Assembly (NCBI GenBank): GCA_934294885.1
Contig: CAKRAK010000011.1
Location: 24,682 to 88,681, forward strand
Direction: 5' to 3'
DNA: 64,000 bases
From: an uncultured Lachnospiraceae bacterium
Lineage (GTDB): Bacteria > Bacillota > Clostridia > Lachnospirales > Lachnospiraceae
Both the position numbers and the translations under genes were made by a program. The notes beneath the pieces are model-generated. The model was not told the DNA's origin and made no database searches. It worked only from the letters and a program-made list of their open reading frames with translations. Each line of letters opens with the position of its first letter. Position 1 is the first letter of the stretch. This document shows positions 1-8,427 of this stretch, one piece after another.

Positions 1-1338
1 TGGTTTTGCAACCAATAATACCATTACACCAATCATCAGAATGAATCCCGCAATCAGGAAGGAAGCCGCCATATGTTTCATTCCCCGTTCTCTTTGCTGA
101 TCCATGAAATACATGAATATCATGCCAAGTATGCCGCTAAGAAGCAGTGCCCCGCCGGCAAGCTTAACAACACTCTTATAACTACGTTCCAGATTCGCCA
201 CATAAGGAGCTACATTACTGTCGGGAATCGGCGTTTCTTTCTTACCGTCTAATATCTTCATGGTATTCTGCTTAATGGCAAACAGATAATCCTCATAAGT
301 CTGAATCGTTTTCATCTCAGAAGTCTGAATATCCTTCTCCGTTGCATCATCAACCATATCAGCCAGATATTCGGAATACGCATATCGGAAATAACCACTG
401 CTTTGCATGTTTCTCATAATAACATCTCGGTTAAACAGTCCCGCCTTCAGGCCTGCAAGTAAAAATACACCAAGAATGCTTATGGTGGTTGTTACGGTAA
501 GAACCGCTCTTACCCGGTGACGAATCACCTTTCTTCTGCTATGTCCATGGTTTCGACGCTTACGGTTCTTTACCCGGAATACCATGCACTTTCCAGCAAG
601 CAAAAAAACAATACCAACAACTGTTACCAAAAGAACCACTGCCGAAGCAATCTGAATTCCCAAAATCACACCGGAAGGAATCATATTCTTTTTCTTAGAA
701 AGAATCACCTTCTTGTTGTCCTTTGTGGATACTACTACATCATCCTGGTCTAACTCCACCAATACAGATGCCGACTCCTCCTTCGGTCTTTGCTGTAATG
801 TAGTCTTAGCCTCCGTTGGATTATCCATAACTTCCCAGATATTGCCATCTGAAGAAGAAAGCCATTCATCTACATCCACAGCTCCATTCCCTGCAGAAGC
901 ATCCTCTGTCGATGCATCCTCTGTGGTTCCGGCTTCCGTACTTCCGGCTTCTGTCGTGCCATCCTCTGTGGTTCTGTCCTCTGTCGTACCATCTTCTGTT
1001 GTTCTATCTTCTGTAGAGCCACCTACCTCGTAGAGATACCCCTGTGCCACACCCTCTGCCACACTGCCATACATCCGGCTGATTGCTTCACTTGCCTGTT
1101 CCGCAGTCAAATCCACATTATCTCTACATAGATATACATTCAGTGTATTGATATAAGAGCTTTGTGCCCGGTAAGTTCTTCCTTCGTAAGTAAATGTTCC
1201 ACTTGCAGCAGCAATCACTCTGGCTTCGTTTCCATTGATTCCTCCTGCAAATGCAACCATTTTCGGACAAACCATTCCTATAAAAATCATACCTAACATA
1301 ATGAACCATATTTTTATAACATTCTTTCTGTCCTTCAT
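1..1338 (-). CDS. Partial hypothetical secreted/membrane protein with Thr-Glu-Asp repeat linker
   Basis: The frame is open for 446 codons from an ATG at 1338, with a GGAG ribosome site just upstream, and runs off the left edge, so the C-terminus is missing. It starts with a signal-like hydrophobic segment (residues about 7-31). A small domain follows (about 32-104), then a low-complexity linker of repeated TTED/STED units (about 107-145). After that come a transmembrane segment (about 220-247), a very basic stretch, another transmembrane segment (about 275-300), a helical part and two more hydrophobic segments near the edge. I do not recognise a family. The layout suggests an envelope protein with an exposed acidic linker, which is inference. 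The plus-strand Ser/Thr-rich frames over it are shadows. Confidence 0.75.
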   Translation of the reverse strand, partial: MKDRKNVIKIWFIMLGMIFIGMVCPKMVAFAGGINGNEARVIAAASGTFTYEGRTYRAQSSYINTLNVYLCRDNVDLTAEQASEAISRMYGSVAEGVAQGYLYEVGGSTEDRTTEDGTTEDRTTEDGTTEAGSTEAGTTEDASTEDASAGNGAVDVDEWLSSSDGNIWEVMDNPTEAKTTLQQRPKEESASVLVELDQDDVVVSTKDNKKVILSKKKNMIPSGVILGIQIASAVVLLVTVVGIVFLLAGKCMVFRVKNRKRRNHGHSRRKVIRHRVRAVLTVTTTISILGVFLLAGLKAGLFNRDVIMRNMQSSGYFRYAYSEYLADMVDDATEKDIQTSEMKTIQTYEDYLFAIKQNTMKILDGKKETPIPDSNVAPYVANLERSYKSVVKLAGGALLLSGILGMIFMYFMDQQRERGMKHMAASFLIAGFILMIGVMVLLVAKP

Positions 1339-1360
1339 CTTACAGTCTCCACTTTCTTAC

Positions 1361-1399
1361 AAAATTATGAGCTACTAAATGAATCATCTAGTAGCTCAT
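1361..1399 (-). terminator. Intrinsic terminator after the Ig-like protein gene
   Basis: A perfect 11-bp stem (1367-1377 with 1389-1399) is followed on the minus strand by a short T-rich tract. It sits just after the stop at 1425 and before the gene starting at 1338. Confidence 0.7.
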
Positions 1400-1424
1400 A
1401 TATTGTTTTATTTAGTAATCAAAT

Positions 1425-2867
1425 TTACTTAGCTGGACGCTGGTCAACATCAGTAATTGTAGCAACCTTGCTTAAATCAGTAGCTAAATTACCTAATGAC
1501 TTAACAGTTCCAACGATGTATAATGTCTTACCTTCATTGTACATCTTGTATGACTTACCGTTTACAGTAGCAACAACATAGATACCGCTGTCACTCTTTA
1601 ATGAAGTAAATGTATTCTTACCAACCTTTACCTCATACTTGTACTCTTTGCCATCCATGAATGCAGCGAAGACATCCATATCTTCTACATAAGAAGCAAA
1701 GTTCTCTGTAATCGTAACACCAATCTTACCGGTCTTAGTCTCAACATCACCTAACCATGTGTTGCCAACCATTACCTTCTTACCATCGTAAGATACAGTC
1801 TTCTTAACGCCATCGATTGTTACTTCGATACTATTAACCTTAGCACCTGCTGCTGCCAATGCTGCCTCTAAATCAGTTGCGATAGCCTTAGGAGTACCTG
1901 TTACAGTAGCTGTAGCTGTAGTACCTGTCTTAGGATCTACCTTAACAACATCTGGATCTACAACCTTAATTGTAATCTTCTTAGAGTATACATACTTACC
2001 GTTAGGGTTCTTCTTACCTGAACGAACATAAAGAGTTAAAGTACCCTTCTTTAATGCCTTAACAGTATAGTTGTTACCCTTACCTCTACGTTCTACAGAA
2101 GCAATTGCTTTATTAGTAGAGCCATCTACGATTAAGTTAGCAGTTGTATCAAATGCATCTGCATTAGTTGCTGTCTTGAATGCGTAGCTTGTCTCTCCAA
2201 CACACATAACTGTAGGATATCCTGCCTTCAAAGATACAGAAGTAACTCTGTTCTTAACATTTACAGTCTTACGGCAAGTAACACCTGTACCATCAGTAGC
2301 CTTAGCAACGATAGTAGCTTTACCTGCCTTCTTACCTGTAATAACACCTGTCTTGCTGTCAACAGTAGCTACAGCAGGAGTTAAAGAACCCCACTTAACT
2401 GTCTTGTTGGCATCTGACTTCGTAGCTTTAACAGTAGCCTTAGCAGTAACCTTACCGCCTACAGCAACATTACCGGCACTTACTGTAATCTTGCTAACCT
2501 TACCAGACTTAACACGAACGAGAACTGTCTTAGTTACAGTTGCGTAACCCTTCTTAGAGAACTTGATTGTAATCTTAGCTGTACCTTTTTTACGAGCTGT
2601 GATTACACCATTACTGTTAACAGTTGCAACAGCCTTATTACTTGACTTGAATGTAGGCTTGATGCTTGGTTTAGAAGTTGTCTTCAAGGTTGCCTTTTTC
2701 CACTGAGCTAAATTAATATTAGTTGCAGTAGGACGAACAGTTACAGAGTTAGTTACATTAACACCTGTAATTCTTCTTGATGCTGCTTCTGCAGATGTGC
2801 TTATACCGACTGTAGCGGCTACCACTAATGCAAAAGCGAAAACTAAAAGTTTTTTGAAGTTTTTCAT
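1425..2867 (-). CDS. Secreted bacterial Ig-like (Big_2) domain protein
   Basis: A 480-residue protein. I chose the ATG at 2867 because GGAGAGGA lies just upstream and a clean signal peptide follows (MKNFKKLLVFAFALVV, then an AEA-type cleavage site). The mature part is Lys/Thr/Ala/Val-rich. It carries several Big_2-like beta-sandwich repeats, seen as ATVNSNGVITARKKGTA, ATVDSKTGVITGKKAGKA and a weaker VKALKKGTLTLYV, roughly residues 40-310. A distinct C-terminal region of about 130 residues follows. No sortase motif or transmembrane anchor is visible. Big_2 domains are common in cell-surface and adhesion proteins; a surface or matrix role is inferred. A terminator follows at 1361-1399, so it is probably monocistronic. 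Confidence 0.85.
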   Translation of the reverse strand: MKNFKKLLVFAFALVVAATVGISTSAEAASRRITGVNVTNSVTVRPTATNINLAQWKKATLKTTSKPSIKPTFKSSNKAVATVNSNGVITARKKGTAKITIKFSKKGYATVTKTVLVRVKSGKVSKITVSAGNVAVGGKVTAKATVKATKSDANKTVKWGSLTPAVATVDSKTGVITGKKAGKATIVAKATDGTGVTCRKTVNVKNRVTSVSLKAGYPTVMCVGETSYAFKTATNADAFDTTANLIVDGSTNKAIASVERRGKGNNYTVKALKKGTLTLYVRSGKKNPNGKYVYSKKITIKVVDPDVVKVDPKTGTTATATVTGTPKAIATDLEAALAAAGAKVNSIEVTIDGVKKTVSYDGKKVMVGNTWLGDVETKTGKIGVTITENFASYVEDMDVFAAFMDGKEYKYEVKVGKNTFTSLKSDSGIYVVATVNGKSYKMYNEGKTLYIVGTVKSLGNLATDLSKVATITDVDQRPAK

Positions 2868-2989
2868 TGTTGAATCCTCTCCTTTTCTTAGTTTTGGGCA
2901 CATGTACCAAAATGCACCTATGTAATTATTTAATACGTCTACGACTATATAACAATCCGTAACAAAAGTCAACCCATTATGACAACTTT

Positions 2990-3007
2990 CTTGACTCTGC
3001 AGTCAAG
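2990..3007. promoter_or_regulatory. Inverted repeat in the divergent intergenic region (candidate operator)
   Basis: CTTGACT-CTGC-AGTCAAG is a perfect 7-bp inverted repeat between the divergent Ig-like protein gene (start 2867) and the XRE regulator gene (start 3101). Placement beside an XRE gene suggests its operator, but this is inference. Confidence 0.4.
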
Positions 3008-3100
3008 ATTCAAGTCTTACAAGAGCATACTTGTGTTGTAGATGATATAATCCACATTATATTGTATATTGAATACTTTATGAGAAAGGACTGATTAGAT

Positions 3101-3445
3101 ATGAGAATCGGAACAACCATAAGAGAATTAAGAAAACAACAGAATCTAAGCCAGTCCCAACTGGCAAAGGATATGCAGATGAGCCGAACCACCATTACCA
3201 ATTACGAAAATAATTACAGTAATCCGGATCTAGACACCTTAGTTGCTTTGGCCGAATATTTTAATGTATCTACCGACTATCTCTTATCCCACACGCCGGT
3301 ACCGACTGACACGAATCAAAAAAAAGAAACTGCTTCCCAAAATAAGGAGCAGCTTCGTTTCTGGCATTATTTTAATCGATTAAGTGTGGAAAACAGGGAT
3401 CTTATTATCGGAACCATGATTCAGATGTATAATGAGGAAAAGTGA
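3101..3445 (+). CDS. XRE-family (HTH_3) transcriptional regulator
   Basis: A 114-residue DNA-binding protein. Residues about 4-60 form a Cro/CI-type helix-turn-helix (IRELRKQQNLSQSQLA, then SRTTITNYE, then LAEYFNVSTDYLL), the standard HTH_3 pattern. A polar linker and a short helical C-terminus follow, with no sensor domain. Upstream AGAAAGGA-type sequence supports the ATG at 3101. Its last 25 bases overlap the 3' end of the convergent phosphopantetheinyl transferase gene. Targets are unknown; the 2990-3007 dyad is a candidate autoregulatory site. Confidence 0.9.
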   Translation: MRIGTTIRELRKQQNLSQSQLAKDMQMSRTTITNYENNYSNPDLDTLVALAEYFNVSTDYLLSHTPVPTDTNQKKETASQNKEQLRFWHYFNRLSVENRDLIIGTMIQMYNEEK

Positions 3446-4056
3446 CCACACAGCGAAACCACATAATCCCCTGGAATGTCGGTTTTTTCCCCGGGAACAA
3501 TCTGCACCGGCAAGGAACCGTCGCAGACACAAAAGCTGTCAAAAGGGATTCTCATTCCTTCCCCGGTCCATTTGATATACGCCTCCTTCATCGTCCATAC
3601 CTCCAAAAATCTATGAGGTCTTTCTTCCAAAGGGGCTTCCATAATCCATTTATATTCCATCCTGCAAAAGCATCGCTTTGCGATTCCTTCATAATTTCTC
3701 GTCTTATGCTCTATGTCAATTCCCACAGGCTGATTTCCTACAGCAATCACAACATAATCTCCGGAATGAGACATATTAAAAAAAATCGGCCGGGGTGTGT
3801 CTGTTAAAAGCTCCGGCTTTCCCTGACTTCCATATTGAAAACAAATCCGGGAAATCGGAACATCTGCCTCTTTACTTAAAACCTCCTGCAAAAAATGACT
3901 GATCAAAATTTGTTTTTTTGCAAGGGACCGGTTTTTTAATTTGTCGATTTTTTCTTTTCGTTCTGTCACCAAATCTCCGTAAAGAGCAAGTGACTGCTCA
4001 TCCGAGCAGTCACCACTAAGTTTTTTGTAATAGATTCGAACCTTGCTATCTTCCAT
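3421..4056 (-). CDS. 4'-phosphopantetheinyl transferase (Sfp type)
   Basis: A 211-residue member of the Sfp/AcpT family, which moves 4'-phosphopantetheine from CoA to a serine of carrier proteins. The hallmark motifs are present: VGIDIEH (Mg binding) near residue 111 and WTMKEAYIKWTGEG near 153. Length is typical for compact Sfp enzymes. It is the last gene of the minus-strand set with an acyl carrier protein (5270-5521), its natural substrate candidate. It starts 145 bp after the stop of the BtrH-like gene. Its 3' end overlaps the convergent XRE gene by 25 bp. A house-keeping AcpS may exist elsewhere, so this copy may be dedicated to the local carrier protein. Confidence 0.88.
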   Translation of the reverse strand: MEDSKVRIYYKKLSGDCSDEQSLALYGDLVTERKEKIDKLKNRSLAKKQILISHFLQEVLSKEADVPISRICFQYGSQGKPELLTDTPRPIFFNMSHSGDYVVIAVGNQPVGIDIEHKTRNYEGIAKRCFCRMEYKWIMEAPLEERPHRFLEVWTMKEAYIKWTGEGMRIPFDSFCVCDGSLPVQIVPGEKTDIPGDYVVSLCGHFSSLYI

Positions 4057-4201
4057 CTAATTTACCTTATCTGGGATACTAAAAACGTGTTTCTTCTATA
4101 ATATATGAATATGTATTCTATGAAATACACTTTTCATACGATGAATAACACAATAGTAATTTATATGTGTTTCTTCTATATATAATGGAATTTCATACAA
4201 A

Positions 4202-5251
4202 CTATAATTCAGAAGCTACCTTTGTTAAAATCTTAACCTCTGTTGCCTTTGCTCTGTCAAGGTATTCGGCAATTCTTCCACCGGACTCAATCTCATTGGT
4301 TACAGAAATACGAACCAAAAGATTACGGGCTGCCAACATATCCTCAACCACTGTACCGTATTCGTCTAACATTTCCTGATCATAAGGAATGATTTCATTC
4401 GCCATTAAATAATGTAATCTCTTCTCCATCAAAACCTTGTGGTCATAAGCGATATGTAATGCACGGATATCAAAGTCAGGCTCTTCTTCATGAAGCTGCT
4501 TGTCTACTCTTGCCTTCAAAGCATCGTATACATTCACACCAAAGATGGTATCATCGAAACGGTTACGCATCATACGGAAATGATTCTTGGTATCTTCTCC
4601 ACTCAAATATTCCTGAATGGTGTCCTTAATCAATACAGGATCAATGTCATAGTACTTTGTCTCTGTATTCTTCTGAATTACATAAAGTCCTCTTGTTCCC
4701 TTGTAATCATCCTTAAATACGTGATCCTCCTTAGCAGTTAATACATCGAAACCACGCTTAACAGCATCGAAGGTAACAGTTGTATATGCATACTTATCCT
4801 TAAATGTAAAGTCTCCTACATAGAATACTTCTTCCTCGGTATTATATCCATAGATAAATAGCTCATGAGAGAACTTAAAGTCTCCAACCTCTGCATCGCT
4901 TAACATTCTTGCTTCATCAAAAGCACCATAGATATATCCGCCTAAGTCAATTGTCTTAATAATAAATGCGATTACGTCTCCGCAGTAGCTCTCAATCTGT
5001 GGCTTTGTAATCAGGGAGAAGATCAAGTACGGACACTCTTTTAAGGAACTGCTTCCCGGCATCATATCACATAATAAAATCTCATCGCCACTTGTATACT
5101 CCGGAATATTATAACAACGCAACTGAATATAGTTACTGTAAATCCACTTCTTTGCATTCTCATCTTCCCCTAAGATTGAGAAAAGTGTTGCATGCCACTG
5201 CCAAGATGTAATGGCAGGATACTTAACAGGTAAAATTTTCTGATTCTCCAT
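4202..5251 (-). CDS. BtrH N-terminal / C39-like fold protein, function unknown
   Basis: A 349-residue soluble protein with AGGAGGG ahead of the ATG. The N-terminal half resembles the papain-like fold of butirosin biosynthesis protein BtrH: ATLFSILGED-type first helix and, around residues 130-150, a His-containing SHELFIYGYN followed by EEVFYVGDF. In BtrH this fold moves acyl groups from an acyl carrier protein, which would fit the neighbouring carrier protein gene 18 bp upstream. However, there is no Cys in the first 45 residues where a catalytic Cys would be expected (TSWQWHATL), so it may be inactive, use another residue, or be a different family. The C-terminal part is helical and charged. 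The family call is from pattern memory and is moderate. Confidence 0.5.
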   Translation of the reverse strand: MENQKILPVKYPAITSWQWHATLFSILGEDENAKKWIYSNYIQLRCYNIPEYTSGDEILLCDMMPGSSSLKECPYLIFSLITKPQIESYCGDVIAFIIKTIDLGGYIYGAFDEARMLSDAEVGDFKFSHELFIYGYNTEEEVFYVGDFTFKDKYAYTTVTFDAVKRGFDVLTAKEDHVFKDDYKGTRGLYVIQKNTETKYYDIDPVLIKDTIQEYLSGEDTKNHFRMMRNRFDDTIFGVNVYDALKARVDKQLHEEEPDFDIRALHIAYDHKVLMEKRLHYLMANEIIPYDQEMLDEYGTVVEDMLAARNLLVRISVTNEIESGGRIAEYLDRAKATEVKILTKVASEL

Positions 5252-5269
5252 TATATCGACCCTCCTTAA

Positions 5270-5521
5270 TTACTGTAACTTTTCTTCGATTACTTCGATT
5301 ACATCATCAAAGTTATCATACTTATTAAGTGCAAGCTCATGATCATCAAACTTAACATCAAACGTATTCTCTGCGTCTACAATCATCTTAATTAATGATA
5401 CAGAATCTACCCCATACTCATCTGTAAAAGAAGCTCCGGTATCTAAGTCCTTTGTATCAACTTCCGGTAACTCTTCTTCAATAATCTCTAACATCTTTTC
5501 TTTGATTTCATTCTTTTCCAT
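5270..5521 (-). CDS. Acyl carrier protein
   Basis: An 83-residue acidic carrier protein. The attachment serine is in EYGVDSVSLIKMI (a DS(V/L) motif, residue about 40), the site where phosphopantetheine is added. Helices fit the four-helix carrier fold. It lies between a NuoN-like membrane protein gene (136 bp upstream) and the BtrH-like gene (18 bp downstream), with a phosphopantetheinyl transferase at the end of the set. No fatty acid synthesis genes are adjacent, so it is probably a specialised carrier rather than the primary fatty acid ACP (inference). Confidence 0.9.
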   Translation of the reverse strand: MEKNEIKEKMLEIIEEELPEVDTKDLDTGASFTDEYGVDSVSLIKMIVDAENTFDVKFDDHELALNKYDNFDDVIEVIEEKLQ

Positions 5522-5657
5522 GCAGTTAACCTCCCGTAAATTCTATGCTGCGTAGAAACCTTCTTCTCACAACAGTAGTTACTCATATTTTAATACGAAA
5601 TCACATAATCTTCAACATAATTATGTTATTTTTACACAATTTGTTATTTTCACAGAA

Positions 5658-7355
5658 TTATTCTGATTTTTCCTGCTGCAGCTTCTTCTGCATCTTTTTC
5701 ATCTTTCTGTCACGGATTTTTCTAAGTAAGATACCATGTACCAGATTAACATAGATAAAAGTACCTAACAAAGCTGCAACCGCAAACATCACTAATACAT
5801 CTGCCGTATAATAGGATATAGTATCTCCAACAACAGCCATGTGAAAATATCCGTCAATATTCTTCGACAGCAATTCTACAGTGTACTTCGGAACAATACC
5901 GACAACAACCAAAAAAACACTGATGAGTCCCAACAAAACTTCCCCAAACCAATATGCATTTTTCGGGTCGGAAGGCTCTTTTTTCAAAACTCCCGCTTCC
6001 AGCTCCTCTTCTGTACTGAGAATCGCAACAACCGCTTCTTTCTTACTGACAAACAGCTTCATATAATATCTTGCCACCGCAGTTACAAAAAATCCCCACT
6101 GAATTGCATAAACAACGATAAGCCATTTCCACTTTGATACGGTAAATAAAGAACGCACCACCATGGATTGACCGAGAAAGCCTAAAGTTCCCGGCACACC
6201 GATTAAGGTTCCGCAGGCAATCAGGCTGATTATCATAAGCAGCTTGTGACCCTTTCCAACCGCAATCAGACCTTTGATTTCATAAGTTCTTGCTTCCCGA
6301 ATCAACTCTAATGCTACCATATATAAAATCACAAGAGAAAGGGAAGATGCGATTAACAGATATAAAAATCCCCGATTCGGATACATGGAATCCGCACCAC
6401 TTAATAGCGCAACCGAACCGCTTGCTCCAATCATACCATTGACCGCAAGATTAATTCCCATTAACATTTTACGGATATCGGTAGATGTCAGAGAAATAAA
6501 CAAGCCACTGATAATTGTAAGGAGTGCCCAGATCAGAAGAATTTTGCTGACCCACCTATGATCCAGGAACACACAACGGGCTACCATAAACATACCAAGG
6601 ATTCCAATCTTGGATAAAATACATGCAGAAATGGTAGAAACCTCTATCAAGCCTACATTGCTGGAACGTGCCACCATGTGGTGGAACGGGAACATTCCAG
6701 CCCACATGCTAAGACCAAAGAGCAATAATCCTCCCGCTAAAGCAACTGTACCATTGTATTTTGTGCTGCACACAATCAGCATATATACAAATGTTGTATC
6801 TCTATACTGTGAAAATAATAATAACATTCCGACAATTACAAAACCAAAGCTGACTGCCATTAACAGACTGTAACGCTTTGCATTTTTAACCACAACATCC
6901 TTCTGACGCTGCAGCATCATTGGAATCAGGATAATATACCCTGCCATCATAAACAGGATAAAACCAAATGCTGTATCCGACAAAAGGGCTCCATAGCTGA
7001 TGGACTGCATTGCCATAAACAAAAGATAAAAAACATTTAACAAATGTTCCTTTTTCATGGATTCCTTCATATACTGGGACATAACAAAATTAACAACTAA
7101 AACAACACCACATAAAATCAGACGAATCGGATTCATTGTCAGACTTAAGCCCATTCCAAACACGGCATTTGCCTGAAAACTCATCGTCCATCCCCTAACG
7201 TATTCCACGCCAAGACAAACCAGCAAAACAAACTGAACAAACATTGCGATATCAATCCAGTCATTACGATTTTTCTCACTTTTCTTACCTAATATGTATC
7301 CGATAATTCCTGCCACAATCGGGAATAAAATTAATACAAACAATCCATAATTCAT
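5658..7355 (-). CDS. NuoN/NuoM/MrpD-like proton-antiporter family membrane protein
   Basis: A 565-residue polytopic protein with about 14 hydrophobic segments. The central part (LLFGLSMWAGMFPFHHMVARS, split as LSMWAGMFPFHHM and SNVGLIEVSTISACILSKIG) matches the Proton_antipo_M core of complex I and Mrp antiporter subunits, with the conserved His pair and Lys in a broken helix. A GIPGTLGFLGQ-like motif follows near residue 390. I chose the ATG at 7355 because GGAGGTGA precedes it; an upstream GTG lies inside the ribosome site. A basic, Gln/Lys-rich tail ends the protein. No other complex I or full Mrp genes are nearby, so it is an orphan antiporter-like subunit in a carrier-protein gene set. 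Confidence 0.8.
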   Translation of the reverse strand: MNYGLFVLILFPIVAGIIGYILGKKSEKNRNDWIDIAMFVQFVLLVCLGVEYVRGWTMSFQANAVFGMGLSLTMNPIRLILCGVVLVVNFVMSQYMKESMKKEHLLNVFYLLFMAMQSISYGALLSDTAFGFILFMMAGYIILIPMMLQRQKDVVVKNAKRYSLLMAVSFGFVIVGMLLLFSQYRDTTFVYMLIVCSTKYNGTVALAGGLLLFGLSMWAGMFPFHHMVARSSNVGLIEVSTISACILSKIGILGMFMVARCVFLDHRWVSKILLIWALLTIISGLFISLTSTDIRKMLMGINLAVNGMIGASGSVALLSGADSMYPNRGFLYLLIASSLSLVILYMVALELIREARTYEIKGLIAVGKGHKLLMIISLIACGTLIGVPGTLGFLGQSMVVRSLFTVSKWKWLIVVYAIQWGFFVTAVARYYMKLFVSKKEAVVAILSTEEELEAGVLKKEPSDPKNAYWFGEVLLGLISVFLVVVGIVPKYTVELLSKNIDGYFHMAVVGDTISYYTADVLVMFAVAALLGTFIYVNLVHGILLRKIRDRKMKKMQKKLQQEKSE

Positions 7356-7372
7356 GATATTCACCTCCTGTT

Positions 7373-8320
7373 TTATTTCAACGCCTGATAGATTAAAGAA
7401 ATGACAGCCATAACCGGTGTCTGGAATACCCCAAGGATAACCAGTATCATTAACAAGACACCTTCTATACCAAGCAAAGCTTTATTAAGGCCAAGGGCTG
7501 TCTCTGCTTCTGTATCCGAAACTTCTTTTGTCACGTCTGCTTTTTCCAAAGTCTCAGCTTCTTCTGCCTCTGTATCCTCTTTTGCCGCATCCGCATTTTC
7601 TAAGGTCTCAGCTTCTTCTACCGTCTCCGCCTCTGTATCCTCTTTTGCCGCATCCGTATTTTCTAAGGTCTCAGCTTCTTCTACCGTCTCCGCCTCTGTA
7701 TCCTCTTTTGCCGCATCCGTATTTTCTAAGGTCTCAGCTTCTTCTACCGTCTCCGCCTCTGTATCCTCTTTTTCTGCATCCGTCTTCTCCGTAGTCTCAG
7801 GTTCCGATGCCCGGTCATCCATCAGCATCATATGAATCCAGATATCAAAAAACTGGATACCAAGAGATATAATTCCCACAATCATACCAAGCAGACTAAT
7901 CAGCTGAAAGACTCCCACTCCGGAAGCAGCTCCTTCCAAAATGGCATTTATTTCAATCATATATGCACCAAAGGTACCGGTTCCCGGAATACCGATCAGA
8001 ATGACTCCCATAATCAGGAAAAGCAATAATACCCAAGGGTGACTCCTTCTAAATCCCACGAAACCATCTACCTGGCTTATTTTATTTTTCTTACACAACG
8101 AGCCAAAGGCAATCAAAAATAAAATCAAAGTAGGAAGCTGAAATAACAAAAGCTCCACTCCCGCAAATATTCCATAGACGCCTCCCTGAACATTGGCAAG
8201 CAATAACATACCCACCACAGTCAAAGATACTCCTAACATTCTTCTTTTTACATCCTTCGTTACAGCTCCTATCATTCCCGCTAAAATAATCAGAACTGCC
8301 AGTACACTTAGTAACTTCAT
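7373..8320 (-). CDS. Membrane protein with acidic 21-residue tandem repeats, partner of NuoN-like protein
   Basis: A 315-residue protein. The ATG at 8320 has AGGAGG upstream. Residues 1-165 hold about five hydrophobic helices, including IGIPGTGTFGAY, which echoes the motif found in the neighbouring NuoN-like protein, so it may be a shortened antiporter-type subunit (inference). Residues about 170-270 are a very acidic loop made of 21-residue units (EAETVEEAETLENTDAAKED type; about three full copies plus partial ones). One or two transmembrane helices finish it. It is followed after 17 bp by the NuoN-like ATG, so the two are co-transcribed. Confidence 0.7.
   Translation of the reverse strand: MKLLSVLAVLIILAGMIGAVTKDVKRRMLGVSLTVVGMLLLANVQGGVYGIFAGVELLLFQLPTLILFLIAFGSLCKKNKISQVDGFVGFRRSHPWVLLLFLIMGVILIGIPGTGTFGAYMIEINAILEGAASGVGVFQLISLLGMIVGIISLGIQFFDIWIHMMLMDDRASEPETTEKTDAEKEDTEAETVEEAETLENTDAAKEDTEAETVEEAETLENTDAAKEDTEAETVEEAETLENADAAKEDTEAEEAETLEKADVTKEVSDTEAETALGLNKALLGIEGVLLMILVILGVFQTPVMAVISLIYQALK
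7536..7790 (-). repeat. 63-bp in-frame tandem repeats in the acidic loop
   Basis: About three nearly identical 63-bp units plus degenerate partial units encode the acidic loop of the 7373-8320 gene. The unit is a multiple of three, so copy-number change would keep the frame. Near identity at DNA level suggests recent expansion. Confidence 0.85.
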
Positions 8321-8427
8321 TCTTTTACCTCCTTGCTGCCGTACGCAAATCACATTCTACCACGATTCCAAAAAATAGCAATTCTTTTCACAAATAGTTC
8401 ATAGTCCCCTGCCATTTTCCAACAGGT

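Noticed and set aside
713..1033. Ser/Thr/Val-rich plus-strand frame
   Set aside because: Antisense shadow of the Thr-Glu-Asp linker in the minus-strand gene 1-1338; no ribosome site.
7536..7790. Possible CRISPR array
   Set aside because: Units are contiguous coding repeats with no spacers.
7401..7835. Repetitive plus-strand frames over the 63-bp repeats
   Set aside because: Reverse reading of the acidic repeat region; the minus frame has a ribosome site, membrane helices and operon context.
5658..8320. Remnant of a complex I or Mrp operon
   Set aside because: No other subunits or pieces of them are present nearby, and both genes look intact with good ribosome sites.
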